DNA of 62,632 nucleotides from positions 1-62,632 of the IMG/VR virus record IMGVR_UViG_3300029319_009000. One strand, given 5' to 3'. Shown piece by piece: positions 36,817-45,115 of the stretch. The position numbers and the translations under genes are program-made. Position 1 is the stretch's first letter; each line of letters opens with the position of its first letter. The notes under the pieces were generated by a model that was given only the letters and a program-made list of their open reading frames with translations, was not told where the DNA came from and ran no database searches. The DNA is from a virus.

Positions 36817-37125
36817 TTATTCTAAATCTATCTCTTGTACATTATCCGACCTCTCTTCTACTAGATTGTATATGTCGCTAAATTCTTTTATATGTTCTGT
36901 TATTTGCCTAGAGTGGATAATTAATTCTTTAATAGTTGGCTCACCATAATACATTTCCATTTCATAAAGACTTTGTACATGCATCTGGTATGAGGAAAGA
37001 TCCTCAATAAGGTTACCCATATTGTCTGATACTATCAATAAATTGCCGAGCATTTTCCTTATGTACCACAAAAGCAGCAAATTTGCTCCGACTGATAGTA
37101 TCAATAAAAATATAAGTAAGCTCAT
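36817..37125 (-). CDS. Small membrane-anchored hypothetical protein
   Basis: A 102-residue protein with one N-terminal membrane segment (residues 3-22: LLIFLLILSVGANLLLLWYI) followed by a helical, acidic cytoplasmic or periplasmic part. Similar short membrane proteins occur in T4-like phages of marine bacteria next to the late sigma gene, as I recall. It overlaps the upstream zinc-ribbon gene by 4 bases (ATGA), and AGGGAAG serves as its ribosome site. Function unknown. Confidence 0.7.
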   Translation of the reverse strand: MSLLIFLLILSVGANLLLLWYIRKMLGNLLIVSDNMGNLIEDLSSYQMHVQSLYEMEMYYGEPTIKELIIHSRQITEHIKEFSDIYNLVEERSDNVQEIDLE

Positions 37126-37361
37126 TTATATTCTTCCCTTGCCTCTTTTTTGTCTGCCCTCAATTGTTCTTTGGCATCCTCAATGTGTTGCTTTACAATT
37201 TTTCCAGCAGAATTTGTTTTAAGGTATGTAGGCATTGACGGAACCCTTGTTAGACCACCGTCTGCGCCACATACTTTGCAGGTAGTTTCTATGCTACTCA
37301 TTGAATGAAATGCTTCAAAATGCTCATCACATTCTTCACAATAATAACAATAAGTCGGCAT
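37122..37361 (-). CDS. FmdB-type zinc-ribbon protein
   Basis: A 79-residue protein. The N-terminal 40 residues are a zinc ribbon of the FmdB regulatory-protein family: MPTYCYYCEECDEHFEAF with C8/C11, then C28/C31 in CKVCGADGG. The C-terminal half is Lys/Glu-rich and helical. In bacteria these are small, poorly characterised regulators or metal carriers; T4-like phages carry similar ones. GAGGAG lies 4 bases before the ATG. The zinc site is clear; the role is unknown. Confidence 0.8.
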   Translation of the reverse strand: MPTYCYYCEECDEHFEAFHSMSSIETTCKVCGADGGLTRVPSMPTYLKTNSAGKIVKQHIEDAKEQLRADKKEAREEYK

Positions 37362-37362
37362 A

Positions 37363-37566
37363 TTACTCCTCTATTCCCCCTACCTCTTCAACACCCATCT
37401 TTACTAGCGGGGGATTTTTAACAAAAAGCTCTGCTTCGCCGTCCTCAGTTTCTGCTGCCGCAACAAACTCAAAACCTTTGAGGACTGGGACAATATCTGA
37501 TTGTTCCAAGAGGCTTTTTTGAAGAGCCATCATTACGGCTCCAACTGCTTGATCTGATAAATTCAT
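37363..37566 (-). CDS. Small conserved hypothetical phage protein
   Basis: The frame is open upstream to 37587, but the better start is ATG 37566: AAGGAG lies 8 bases before it, while the upstream ATG lies in the end of gmd without a ribosome site. This gives 67 residues beginning MNLSDQAVGAVMMALQKSLL. It has a short amphipathic helix then a strand-rich acidic part (FEFVAAAETEDGEAELFV). It overlaps the gmd 3' end by 4 bases. It looks like a small virion-assembly or regulatory protein; no function is known to me. Confidence 0.7.
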   Translation of the reverse strand: MNLSDQAVGAVMMALQKSLLEQSDIVPVLKGFEFVAAAETEDGEAELFVKNPPLVKMGVEEVGGIEE

Positions 37567-38537
37567 TGTTTTAACTCCTTTTGCCATTTTTCTATCATTT
37601 CTTCTAACATTGTCTCAAATGTATATTCTGGTTTCCATCCTAAAATTTCTCTTGCCTTACTAGAATCACCTTTTAAATATTTTAATTCTTCAGGTCTCAT
37701 AAATTTTGGATTTTGCACAACATAATCTTTGTAATTCATTCCTAGTTTTTGAAATACAACTTCGCACAATTGTCTAACCGAATGAGTTTCACCTGTTGCA
37801 ACAATAAACTCGTCTGGTGTTTTGTGATTAATGATCTTGTGCATTGCCCGAACATAGTCCTTTGAATGACCCCAGTCTCTGTAGGAGTCCATATTACCAA
37901 GCTCAAGCTTATCTTGCATTCCGTTTTTAATCATTACAGCCGCTTTAACAACCTTGTTAGTGACAAAGTTTGTCCCTCTTCTAGGAGACTCATGATTAAA
38001 CAAAATTCCATTGCAAGCATGAAGACCATAAGCTGCCCTATAGTGCCTGACCAAATTAAAACCCATGACCTTTGCACACCCATATGGGCTGACCGGTGTC
38101 ATTGGTGTTGTCAACCTCTGAATTCCATCGTCGTCTACAGAATTCCCAAACATTTCAGAAGAACTAGCTTGATAGAATTTTGCCTCTGGGCATGTATCTT
38201 TATACACTTCTAATATATTTAAAACACCCAGAGCATTTGTTTGTATTGTAAATGATGGCATATCAAAACTAACCCTTACATGACTCATCGCAGCCAGATT
38301 ATATATTTCATCAGGTTTAACTTGATTGAAGATTCTATACAGCGATGGAACATCTAACATGTCTCCATAAAAAGTATAGACATCATCCGATATGTGATTG
38401 ACTCTAGAATTTTGATTTTCTGCTACGGAGTGTCTCCTCACAACTCCATAGACATCATATCCAAGGGATAAAAGGTGTTCAGACAAATAGCTACCATCTT
38501 GACCGTTTATACCAGTTATTAAAGCTTTTTTTCCCAT
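37563..38537 (-). CDS. gmd: GDP-mannose 4,6-dehydratase
   Basis: A 324-residue short-chain dehydrogenase that converts GDP-D-mannose to GDP-4-keto-6-deoxy-D-mannose, using bound NADP. The N-terminus TGINGQDGSYLSEHLL is the Gmd nucleotide-binding signature. The catalytic triad is visible as S/T near SSSEMFG (125-131) and Y152xxxK156 in SPYGCAK. RRGTNFVTNK and E-L-G-N-M-D-S-Y-R-D-W-G-H are family hallmarks. It is the last gene of the glycan island. No GDP-fucose synthase is in this window, so the keto sugar probably goes to the DegT aminotransferase two genes upstream (GDP-perosamine-type product). SD AAGGAA. Confidence 0.95.
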   Translation of the reverse strand: MGKKALITGINGQDGSYLSEHLLSLGYDVYGVVRRHSVAENQNSRVNHISDDVYTFYGDMLDVPSLYRIFNQVKPDEIYNLAAMSHVRVSFDMPSFTIQTNALGVLNILEVYKDTCPEAKFYQASSSEMFGNSVDDDGIQRLTTPMTPVSPYGCAKVMGFNLVRHYRAAYGLHACNGILFNHESPRRGTNFVTNKVVKAAVMIKNGMQDKLELGNMDSYRDWGHSKDYVRAMHKIINHKTPDEFIVATGETHSVRQLCEVVFQKLGMNYKDYVVQNPKFMRPEELKYLKGDSSKAREILGWKPEYTFETMLEEMIEKWQKELKQ

Positions 38538-39254
38538 TTATTTTCCTTGTTTTTTGCAAACAAAAATAATCCTATGATCTTTTTCAGTTGCTGTGCTGTT
38601 AAAATCTCTGAAATTATATATGCCTTCTACACTAACATTGTTTTGCTTCATTAATTCAATCAATAATTTAGGAGACCACAAAGTAGTAAATATTTCAACT
38701 TCCTTTTCATCATATGATATCACAGTTTTACACAAAGATTCAATTAAATTTATATTAGTTTTATAAATTATTTTTTTGTCACCTACAAGCTTTTCTGAAT
38801 ATGCGTGTGGCTTATCTATAGAACAAGCTATACTATTCCAGCAATCAAATATAATTTTCCCTTCTTCTTCTAGCATGTTTGCACAATCTTCAAAGAAGCA
38901 AGACAATTCTTTTAAGTTATCAATGTGATTAACGATATTGAACATTGCTATGGCTGCGTCATATTTTTTATTTTTTTTAAAATGATCTTTAAGAGATTCA
39001 CAGTGAAAAGATAAATTTTTTGTTTTGTTATATTTTTCTCTTGCTTTGTCAATCATGCCACAAGATATATCTATTCCCGTAATAGATCTCTTTTGATTGC
39101 TCGCTAATATACTTGAGTGCACACCGGTTCCACATCCAATATCTAATATTTCTATTCTTTTTCCCAAAACAGATTCAATAAATTTACACTCTCTATCGTA
39201 ATCTTTGGAAGAATATAAGAAATCATAGTCATTCGACACTTTATTGTAGTCCAT
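38538..39254 (-). CDS. SAM-dependent methyltransferase, likely sugar N-methyltransferase
   Basis: A 238-residue class-I methyltransferase. Motif I is ILDIGCGTGVHS (residues about 35-46), followed by GIDIS for the acidic loop and a later IIFDCWN strand. The overall pattern (DYDFLYSSKDYDRECKFIESVL at the start and an E-F-T-T-L-W-S-like block near the end) resembles small methyltransferases acting on amino sugars in nucleotide-sugar pathways. Sitting between gmd and a DegT aminotransferase (14-base overlap with the latter), it probably N-methylates the 4-amino sugar. O-methylation or lipid substrates are not excluded. Confidence 0.8.
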   Translation of the reverse strand: MDYNKVSNDYDFLYSSKDYDRECKFIESVLGKRIEILDIGCGTGVHSSILASNQKRSITGIDISCGMIDKAREKYNKTKNLSFHCESLKDHFKKNKKYDAAIAMFNIVNHIDNLKELSCFFEDCANMLEEEGKIIFDCWNSIACSIDKPHAYSEKLVGDKKIIYKTNINLIESLCKTVISYDEKEVEIFTTLWSPKLLIELMKQNNVSVEGIYNFRDFNSTATEKDHRIIFVCKKQGK

Positions 39255-40350
39255 AATAGTCTCTTATTGTTTTGCAAACATATTCAACCTTTTCGTTGTC
39301 CATGGAGGGATACGAAGGAAGACATATGCCATTCTTGTACAACTTAACAGAAGTTTGCATATCGCCATCTAAGTACCCACGACTATCATCTAATTTTGAA
39401 AAACAAGGCTGCAAATGCAGAGGATAAAAAAATGTTCTAGTTTCTATATTGTTTTTTTCCATATGATCCATAAGCCCTTGCCTTCCATTGCTGTCTGTTA
39501 TGGCAACTCGGAAAGGAACATGATTTGATCCTTTTTCTGGCTGGTGAATCTTTATTTTTTCTATATCTTGTAAATTATTTTTGTATATTTCTAATATCTC
39601 TAGTTTACGATCTATGATTTGCGGAAGCTTACCAAACTGGGCGATCCCTATAGCAGCCTGTATATCTGTTATTCTAAAATTAAATCCAATTTCTGGGTGT
39701 ATAAATGAGCCTCGATTTATCCTTCCTTGGTTCCGAATGTATAACAATTTTTCGTATGTTTTTTCATCATTGGTGCAAACAAATCCCCCCTCACCTGTAG
39801 TAATTGTTTTGTCTGCAAAAAAAGAAAAGCTTCCAACATGACCCAAGCTTCCGCAGTGATCTCCCTGCCAGTTTACACCGATGGCTTGAGCTGCATCTTC
39901 TACTATTTTTAAGCCATTTTTTTCTGAAAATTCTTTTATTTTTTTCATATTTGCACTTGTACCATATATGTGTACAGGCATAATCGCTTTGGTTTTTTCA
40001 GAGATTTGTCTTTGGGCTTTTTCTAGATCTATGTGGAATGTTTCCTCCTCAACATCCACAAATACAGGTGTGGCTCCAGTCATTATAACAGAATTAGCAG
40101 ATGCAATAAAAGTAAAATTAGGAACTAAAACTTCGTCTCCGGGTCCAATGTTCAAAGATCTTAAAGCCATATACAAAGAGAGTGTTCCATTGTTTGCAAA
40201 AACACCGTATTTGCACCCGATTAAATCCAGTAATTTATCTGAGAATTCTTTGCATAACTTTCCTTCAGTTATCCACTTTGTATCAAAACATTGCTGTATT
40301 GCTTGATACTCTTCCTGCCCTATTGATGGTTCAAATTGAGAAACTCTCAT
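39241..40350 (-). CDS. DegT/DnrJ/EryC1 sugar aminotransferase, perosamine-synthase-like
   Basis: A 369-residue PLP enzyme that puts an amino group on a nucleotide keto-sugar. PLP lysine K181 sits in SFFADKTITTGEGG; the acidic ring-nitrogen contact is in EDAAQA (151-156); G-x-A-N-N-G-T-L-S-L at the start is the phosphate-binding loop. Pairing with Gmd suggests GDP-4-keto-6-deoxymannose as substrate and GDP-perosamine as product, as for Per/RfbE. Because a UDP-sugar 4,6-dehydratase is also in the island, a UDP-keto-sugar substrate is an alternative. AGAGG precedes the ATG. Confidence 0.88.
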   Translation of the reverse strand: MRVSQFEPSIGQEEYQAIQQCFDTKWITEGKLCKEFSDKLLDLIGCKYGVFANNGTLSLYMALRSLNIGPGDEVLVPNFTFIASANSVIMTGATPVFVDVEEETFHIDLEKAQRQISEKTKAIMPVHIYGTSANMKKIKEFSEKNGLKIVEDAAQAIGVNWQGDHCGSLGHVGSFSFFADKTITTGEGGFVCTNDEKTYEKLLYIRNQGRINRGSFIHPEIGFNFRITDIQAAIGIAQFGKLPQIIDRKLEILEIYKNNLQDIEKIKIHQPEKGSNHVPFRVAITDSNGRQGLMDHMEKNNIETRTFFYPLHLQPCFSKLDDSRGYLDGDMQTSVKLYKNGICLPSYPSMDNEKVEYVCKTIRDYYGLQ

Positions 40351-40353
40351 ATT

Positions 40354-41001
40354 TTATGCACCTCTTTTATTATAATACGACCCAACAGTAAACGACTTTC
40401 CTGTTGTTGCTGAAGTTTTTGAATACTTTTCATCGTACTTACTTACTGGCAATACTCTGAAGTCTATTGAAACTCTGGTTGTACCTGTCGTATTTATTTT
40501 GTTTCCGTGGCGAAGGGTGCCTCCACTAAACTGAAATATGTCTCCGTGTTTCATTGTGATTGGTTTATAGTCGCCAGCCATTGGTGCACTCTCCACCCAA
40601 ACTGCGTTTGTATCGTAACAGTCTGTTAGTGGTAAAATAAAATTATGCTCTCCTTGGGGGTGATTGTACCCTTCTTGTGTGTCAACATGAAACTCTGGTG
40701 TTGCCCAATTATTAACTAAGTGAACCCTTAGTGTTGGCATTTTTTGAAAAACAAAATCTTCACCAACTATTGGAAATATCACTTCTTCAATAATATTGTT
40801 GTATATACTTAAAAGACTTCCCTCTGATCTAAGATTTTGATAGAATCTATCATGCAAAATAGTGTCAGAGTTGTTACTCATATCAAATTTATCAAACGAA
40901 TATTCTTTGTGAAGATTGTCCAAACTGTTAGTGGTTTGAAATACCTTTTGCATCTCTTCGTACAATCCATACGCTTTTGCATTAAAATTGTGTATCTTCA
41001 T
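40354..41001 (-). CDS. 2-oxoglutarate/Fe(II) dioxygenase-like, StrG-type
   Basis: A 215-residue double-stranded beta-helix enzyme. The facial triad is visible: H105xD107 in EFHVDTQ and H165 in GGTLRHG, with R176 in TTRVSIDFRV as the likely 2-oxoglutarate anchor. The block MPTLRVHLVNN, then LPLTDCYDTNAVWVES, resembles StrG-type proteins of aminoglycoside and polysaccharide clusters as I recall. It could hydroxylate a sugar or glycan intermediate. It overlaps the cupin gene upstream by 4 bases and lies 3 bases before the aminotransferase, consistent with a joint pathway. The chemistry is inference. Confidence 0.78.
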   Translation of the reverse strand: MKIHNFNAKAYGLYEEMQKVFQTTNSLDNLHKEYSFDKFDMSNNSDTILHDRFYQNLRSEGSLLSIYNNIIEEVIFPIVGEDFVFQKMPTLRVHLVNNWATPEFHVDTQEGYNHPQGEHNFILPLTDCYDTNAVWVESAPMAGDYKPITMKHGDIFQFSGGTLRHGNKINTTGTTRVSIDFRVLPVSKYDEKYSKTSATTGKSFTVGSYYNKRGA

Positions 41002-41420
41002 TTGGCACTCTCATCAATATCCTTCTTGTCTTTTAGCATACCATAATAAGGACCATTTTTAAACTCATAAAGCCTAGTATCGTCCTCCAAGACCTCAAAG
41101 CAGTGCCCAGCATTAAAAGCTACAACACAGTCGCCAGATTTCAATACATGATCTGAGTATAGCGTGTCATCGATGTCATAGAATTTTGCGTGTATTTTTC
41201 CGTCTAAAATAACCCACGCTTCTTGTGTTTGAACAGTGTTTCTCTCTAGTGGAAGATGCTTGTGAGGTTTGAAAAAATCTGTTTTTTTTAATTTTTTACA
41301 TGATGCTTGCAAGCATTCTGTTTCTGGTGATAGGTCTTTTCTTTTTTCTTCTATAGAGTCATATTCGTTTATTACATACAATAATATACTTTTGTCAACT
41401 TTTGAAAAAAACTTTTTCAT
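40998..41420 (-). CDS. WbuC-like cupin protein
   Basis: A 140-residue small beta-barrel. The line KPHKHLPLERNTVQTQEAWV (51-70) with H53, H55 and E67, and the later GHCFEVLEDDTRLYEFKNGPY with H106, match WbuC-type cupins found in O-antigen clusters. Those proteins carry a metal site but their reaction is unknown to me; isomerisation or a scaffold role has been suggested for similar cupins. It overlaps the GT10 gene upstream by 4 bases and the dioxygenase downstream by 4 bases. Assignment by pattern; role unknown. Confidence 0.8.
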   Translation of the reverse strand: MKKFFSKVDKSILLYVINEYDSIEEKRKDLSPETECLQASCKKLKKTDFFKPHKHLPLERNTVQTQEAWVILDGKIHAKFYDIDDTLYSDHVLKSGDCVVAFNAGHCFEVLEDDTRLYEFKNGPYYGMLKDKKDIDESAK

Positions 41421-42292
41421 TTATTTATCACCCTCTCTAGTACAGGCCACATATTGTACCTATCTAGTATTAATTTTCTTGCTTTTCTAATATCATCAAT
41501 CCTAGATTCATAATCATCTTGTTCAATAAATTTGGCAACATCCTCAACTACCTGCTGGTGATCCTTTGTTATATCAATTTTTAAAAATGATTTTTTTGGA
41601 AAGTATTTTTCTAAGTCAGCACCACCCCAATATATGGGAACACACCACCTTAATATTGCATCTGTAAATTGAGTTCCAAAAAAGTCTCTTGCTATATCTT
41701 GGTTATCAAAAGCTAATGTGTATTTATACGAATCTAAAGCATTTGTTTTATCATTGTTATCTAGCTCTTTATTAGCATACCTAATTGGTCCATATAAATC
41801 TAGCAAATTTGGACACAAAGACATAAACTTTCCCAAAAAGTCGTGCCTTAAAACATGACCATAAGTCATTCTCTTATCGCTCTGAACACAACTTAGTATA
41901 TCACTTTTTTTTGGTGGGGTTTGTTCTTTTTTTAACTGATCATATGTAAGACCGATGCCTCCGCTGGACTTATTAGGATACCACCACTTAGTCCACAATA
42001 TATTTGTCCCATCCCAAAATGAATTTCTACTGACTTGGCTTGGAGGATAGAATTGTTGTATTTGTGGCGTCATGGCTTCTCTAGAAAAATATAATATTTT
42101 TTCTTTTTCAAACCTTTGAATTAGATGTGGATCGCACTGATCTTGGACTACCACATAGTCCGCCTCGTTTTCATCTACGGTATATGTTATATTTGACCAC
42201 ACACCACTATCGTTTGGAGATTGCTTAATGTAGTCTTGTACCATCTGTTCTGATGTGAGACCCCAATTTGGGGCAAAGTATATTTTTTTCAT
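41417..42292 (-). CDS. GT10 alpha-1,3-fucosyltransferase-like glycosyltransferase
   Basis: A 291-residue GT-B enzyme of the GT10 family. The donor-binding motif is Y189KYTLAFDNQ, followed by F-G-T-Q-F-T-D-A-I-L-R-W-C-V-P-I-Y-W-G-G (205-224), which corresponds to the family YVTEKxxDAxxxGxVPIYWG block. GT10 enzymes normally transfer L-fucose from GDP-fucose. No GDP-fucose synthase is in this window, so the donor may be another GDP-6-deoxy sugar made by Gmd plus the aminotransferase, or host GDP-fucose. The Y/V-T-E-K part is replaced by F-F-G-T-Q, which may reflect altered donor choice. Ribosome site is weak. Confidence 0.85.
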   Translation of the reverse strand: MKKIYFAPNWGLTSEQMVQDYIKQSPNDSGVWSNITYTVDENEADYVVVQDQCDPHLIQRFEKEKILYFSREAMTPQIQQFYPPSQVSRNSFWDGTNILWTKWWYPNKSSGGIGLTYDQLKKEQTPPKKSDILSCVQSDKRMTYGHVLRHDFLGKFMSLCPNLLDLYGPIRYANKELDNNDKTNALDSYKYTLAFDNQDIARDFFGTQFTDAILRWCVPIYWGGADLEKYFPKKSFLKIDITKDHQQVVEDVAKFIEQDDYESRIDDIRKARKLILDRYNMWPVLERVINK

Positions 42293-42318
42293 TTTTATTT
42301 ATTTAATTTGGTATTAAA

Positions 42319-43116
42319 TTACTCATATAGTCTATAATGTGAGTAAGTGTTATTTAATTCAATCTCTTTTTGACCAACAAATCTATCCCATATTCTGCGG
42401 TCTTTTGTTCCGGGTGAAGGATTTAGGTCCTTTCCCCACCAACTCCTTGTTATTTTCCAATCCCTTGGCATGCAATACTTAGATATCTTAATATCAACAT
42501 CTAAAGAATTTAAATAATTCATCCAAGTATTTTCAGTATTATGAGATCTTTTAGTTTCATAAAAGTGATTATAAAATTGACAAACTTTATCAATTTTTTT
42601 ACTATCAGAAAAACACAAAATGTCGCTTGCACTACCCAAGAATACTTGACATATCCAAAGAAATTGTGTTTTTTCTATTTCATTACAAAATAAACCATTA
42701 TAGTAGATAATGTCTGGTCTACTCATAACAACTACATCATATTCAAAGTCATTATTTTTTTCATGCTCTTTTTTTAATTCATTAACCTTGTACTTGCTAT
42801 ATTGAGAGTATAGTACGCCCTCCTCACATTGATTATGAAATATAGTTTTATTAGGATTTTTAATATCTTGCTCTTCAACTAGCATATTTACCGGCTTATA
42901 TATCGATTTTATTTTATCTATATCGATTGGACAGTTGTCTACTTTTAGATATCCATCATGCCAAGTTGGGGTTTGAGGCTCTAAATAATTCCAAGTATGT
43001 ATAAACACATCACATTCATACTTGTCTTTTAAATTATTTTTTAAAAAGCTAAACGACTGATGCGTGAAGCCATAACTCCTCATATGACCAAAAAATAAAA
43101 AAGCTAATTTTTTCAT
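42319..43116 (-). CDS. Putative glycosyltransferase
   Basis: A 265-residue protein starting MKKLAFLFFGHMRSYGFTHQ, followed by CDVFIHTWNYLEPQTP. This opening (hydrophobic strand, G-H-x-R, then D-V-F-I-H-T-W) is what I know from putative glycosyltransferases in capsule and O-antigen clusters. VVMSRPDIIYY (around 140) supplies a D-x-D-like acidic strand end and is typical for that group. No characterised family member comes to mind. It overlaps the GDPD-like gene by 4 bases. Function as a glycosyltransferase is likely but not proven. Confidence 0.65.
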   Translation of the reverse strand: MKKLAFLFFGHMRSYGFTHQSFSFLKNNLKDKYECDVFIHTWNYLEPQTPTWHDGYLKVDNCPIDIDKIKSIYKPVNMLVEEQDIKNPNKTIFHNQCEEGVLYSQYSKYKVNELKKEHEKNNDFEYDVVVMSRPDIIYYNGLFCNEIEKTQFLWICQVFLGSASDILCFSDSKKIDKVCQFYNHFYETKRSHNTENTWMNYLNSLDVDIKISKYCMPRDWKITRSWWGKDLNPSPGTKDRRIWDRFVGQKEIELNNTYSHYRLYE

Positions 43117-43559
43117 ATTATGTAATCTTCTATGCCCAAAATAAAGTCAGAACAAACTCCCGCCACACAGCTCTTTATTTGCCAATTTGCTCTTTCGGGC
43201 ATAACACATATAGAGTTTTCAGTCAAGTACTTTCCGGGATAAGTCCAAATATACCCATCACTTGTGAGCGTAGCATCATCTGTATTATGAAAAAAGCATC
43301 TTACATTATTTTTCATTAGGAATTGTAAGGCTTCTATGTTTTTACAATGACACCAAAATTTATCATTTTTTAGAAAGCTTAAATCTACTAAATGCTCAGG
43401 CATATCATGACCTAAGTATAACTTATTTTCTATTAGCCAAACATCAATTTCTACATCAAAGCCTTCTTTTAGTGCCTCCACAATGTAAGATGGATGATTC
43501 TCGTATCTTTGATTTGGACCTTTAATGTTGCCTCGATGAGATATTGATTTAAACTTCAT
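43113..43559 (-). CDS. Glycerophosphodiester phosphodiesterase-like protein (short)
   Basis: A 148-residue protein with the N-terminal GDPD signature: HRGN at residues 8-11, E21 in YENHPSYI, EIDVW at about 37-41 and LYLGHDMP at about 48-55. These supply the H/E/D/H set of the TIM-barrel active site. True GDPD enzymes are about 240 residues or longer; this is a short variant lacking the C-terminal half of the barrel, so activity is doubtful. Similar short forms appear in surface-polysaccharide clusters as I recall. It overlaps the cupin gene upstream by 11 bases and the putative glycosyltransferase by 4. Confidence 0.75.
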   Translation of the reverse strand: MKFKSISHRGNIKGPNQRYENHPSYIVEALKEGFDVEIDVWLIENKLYLGHDMPEHLVDLSFLKNDKFWCHCKNIEALQFLMKNNVRCFFHNTDDATLTSDGYIWTYPGKYLTENSICVMPERANWQIKSCVAGVCSDFILGIEDYII

Positions 43560-43869
43560 ATTTGTCCCCCGGAACTGATGGAGACTTTATGCAAATCACT
43601 TCACAGTCTTCAAGAAAAACTGGGTCTGCTACTTCTCCCGGATAAACAATGAATATGTCACCAGCTACTAATTCTTCATTGCACATTTTCATCCGACCTC
43701 TTATGAGTAAATTAATTTCTGTCCCTATTTTGTGCATATGCTTTTGCCAAATTTCTCCCTTTGGGTGAACCTTGTAGCAAACTTCAAAATCTTCACTTTT
43801 AAAAGCAGTTGGTTCGAAATTACCCACAAACCAGCCTGCCTTCATGTTTTCTATTCTAAGTTTTTTCAT
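43549..43869 (-). CDS. Small cupin protein
   Basis: The best start is ATG 43869; the frame extends to a TTG at 43887 that has no ribosome site. This gives a 106-residue cupin: EVCYKVHPKGEIWQKHMHKIGTE with the H-x-H/E metal set, G-R-M-K-M, then L-V-A-G-D-I-F-I-V-Y-P-G-E. It lies 58 bases downstream of the RuBisCO-like gene and overlaps the GDPD-like gene by 11 bases. Because cupins often isomerise, epimerise or hydrolyse sugar derivatives, it may act on the product of the RuBisCO-like enzyme. That coupling is inference from order only. Confidence 0.75.
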   Translation of the reverse strand: MKKLRIENMKAGWFVGNFEPTAFKSEDFEVCYKVHPKGEIWQKHMHKIGTEINLLIRGRMKMCNEELVAGDIFIVYPGEVADPVFLEDCEVICIKSPSVPGDKYEV

Positions 43870-43927
43870 GACTTTATATCGCTCCAATCTACATCAAAAA
43901 ATTTTATGCTCAATTGAACGGTGTTCA

Positions 43928-45115
43928 TTAAATCTTTCCCCATTTCTCAATTGCTTGATAATATTCTTCTCCGTATTCTTTATCAATACTTTGGCGCATA
44001 GCTTTTGCCCCGCCAAGAGATCCTCCGGGGTGTCCATGTATCGCACCGCCCACATTAGCCATGTAATCAACTCCAAACCTTTCGTTAATTGCATCGATCA
44101 AACCGGGATGCATTCCGCAACTAAGTGCTGGCAATACTCCATGATTAGTTAAAATATCAAGGGTTGCCTTTAAGTCTTCCTCATTATCGGACAGATACCC
44201 TCCCCACATTCCAGCATGAATAAAATCCACACCCATAAGACCAGCTAGATCACACAATACATCCCAAGCTATATTAAAGTCATGGTTTTTGTTAGTTAGA
44301 ATTTTATCTCCGCTTTTTTGAAAGTGTACAAACAATGGAAGGTCCAATTCTCTAATTGACTTATACACCCCAAGCCCACTCCAAAAGTTAATATGAACAG
44401 CATTACCGCCAAGTTCATGCACCCTTTTAACCCTATCAATGACGTGCATAGCGTCAGAGTTTATACAAACAGCATAAACAACATTCTTATCCTTAAGATA
44501 ATCCATTATCATAGGTACCCTAACTTCAATTGGACAGATGGCAGGATTAGCCATGATTTCATCTTCTTTAATGAAGTTAACTCCTCCTTCAACCATCTGC
44601 TTAACCATTTCAAGCAATACCTCTGGGGTTACTCCGATTTTTGGCTTTACAATGCCTCCAAACAAAGGCTTGTCATGACATTTAGTAAACTCTCTAATTC
44701 CACTAATTCCAAACTTAGGACCAAGGAAGTATTTTTCTTTTACTGTTTCTGGTATGTCAAGCTTTAAAAGTTGGCATTTTTCAAAGATATCAATATCTAA
44801 TTGACCGCCCATAAGCTGACATAGCAGATGTGATATGCCGTCTGTTTCAAAGTCTGTATTTACAATCGGAAAGGCTATCGTTACTTTTCCTTCTGTTAGT
44901 TTTTCTAGCTCTTCTTCATCACCAACTATCATGCAGGAATGATTTTCAAAAAGTTCATCTGTTTCCCACGAATTTCTAACATTTGGATTCCCCACAGATT
45001 GACCAACAGCTAATCCCCATGCAGCATCACGAAGTGTTGTCTTAGATTTAATATTATAATCGGCAATAATATACTTGTTTTTATCTAGATTTTCATTTTT
45101 TCTAAAAAGATTCAC
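43928..45115 (-). CDS. RuBisCO-like protein (form IV-type), inside a glycan island
   Basis: A 395-residue member of the RuBisCO large-subunit family. Kept: K157 and K159 in GIVKPKIG, the carbamate/metal set K183, D185 and E186 in FIKEDE, H264 and H300 (RuBisCO H294 and H327), S332 in SCGMHPG and the phosphate-loop segment GGAIHGHPGG. Lost: loop-6 K334 is Y307 (GGYLSD), N123 is Gly (LMGGQL) and R295 is Phe (VHFQ). These changes exclude normal CO2 fixation and put it among RuBisCO-like proteins, whose known members act as enolases, isomerases or transcarboxylase/decarboxylases on sugar-like phosphates. GTG start (45115) with AAGGAG. It overlaps the nucleotidyltransferase gene by 1 base. The substrate is unknown. 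Confidence 0.92.
   Translation of the reverse strand: MNLFRKNENLDKNKYIIADYNIKSKTTLRDAAWGLAVGQSVGNPNVRNSWETDELFENHSCMIVGDEEELEKLTEGKVTIAFPIVNTDFETDGISHLLCQLMGGQLDIDIFEKCQLLKLDIPETVKEKYFLGPKFGISGIREFTKCHDKPLFGGIVKPKIGVTPEVLLEMVKQMVEGGVNFIKEDEIMANPAICPIEVRVPMIMDYLKDKNVVYAVCINSDAMHVIDRVKRVHELGGNAVHINFWSGLGVYKSIRELDLPLFVHFQKSGDKILTNKNHDFNIAWDVLCDLAGLMGVDFIHAGMWGGYLSDNEEDLKATLDILTNHGVLPALSCGMHPGLIDAINERFGVDYMANVGGAIHGHPGGSLGGAKAMRQSIDKEYGEEYYQAIEKWGKI

Noticed and set aside
43928-45115. Reading the RuBisCO homologue as a carbon-fixing enzyme
   Set aside because: Loop-6 Lys, N123 and R295 equivalents are replaced (Y307, Gly, Phe), so carboxylation is not expected.
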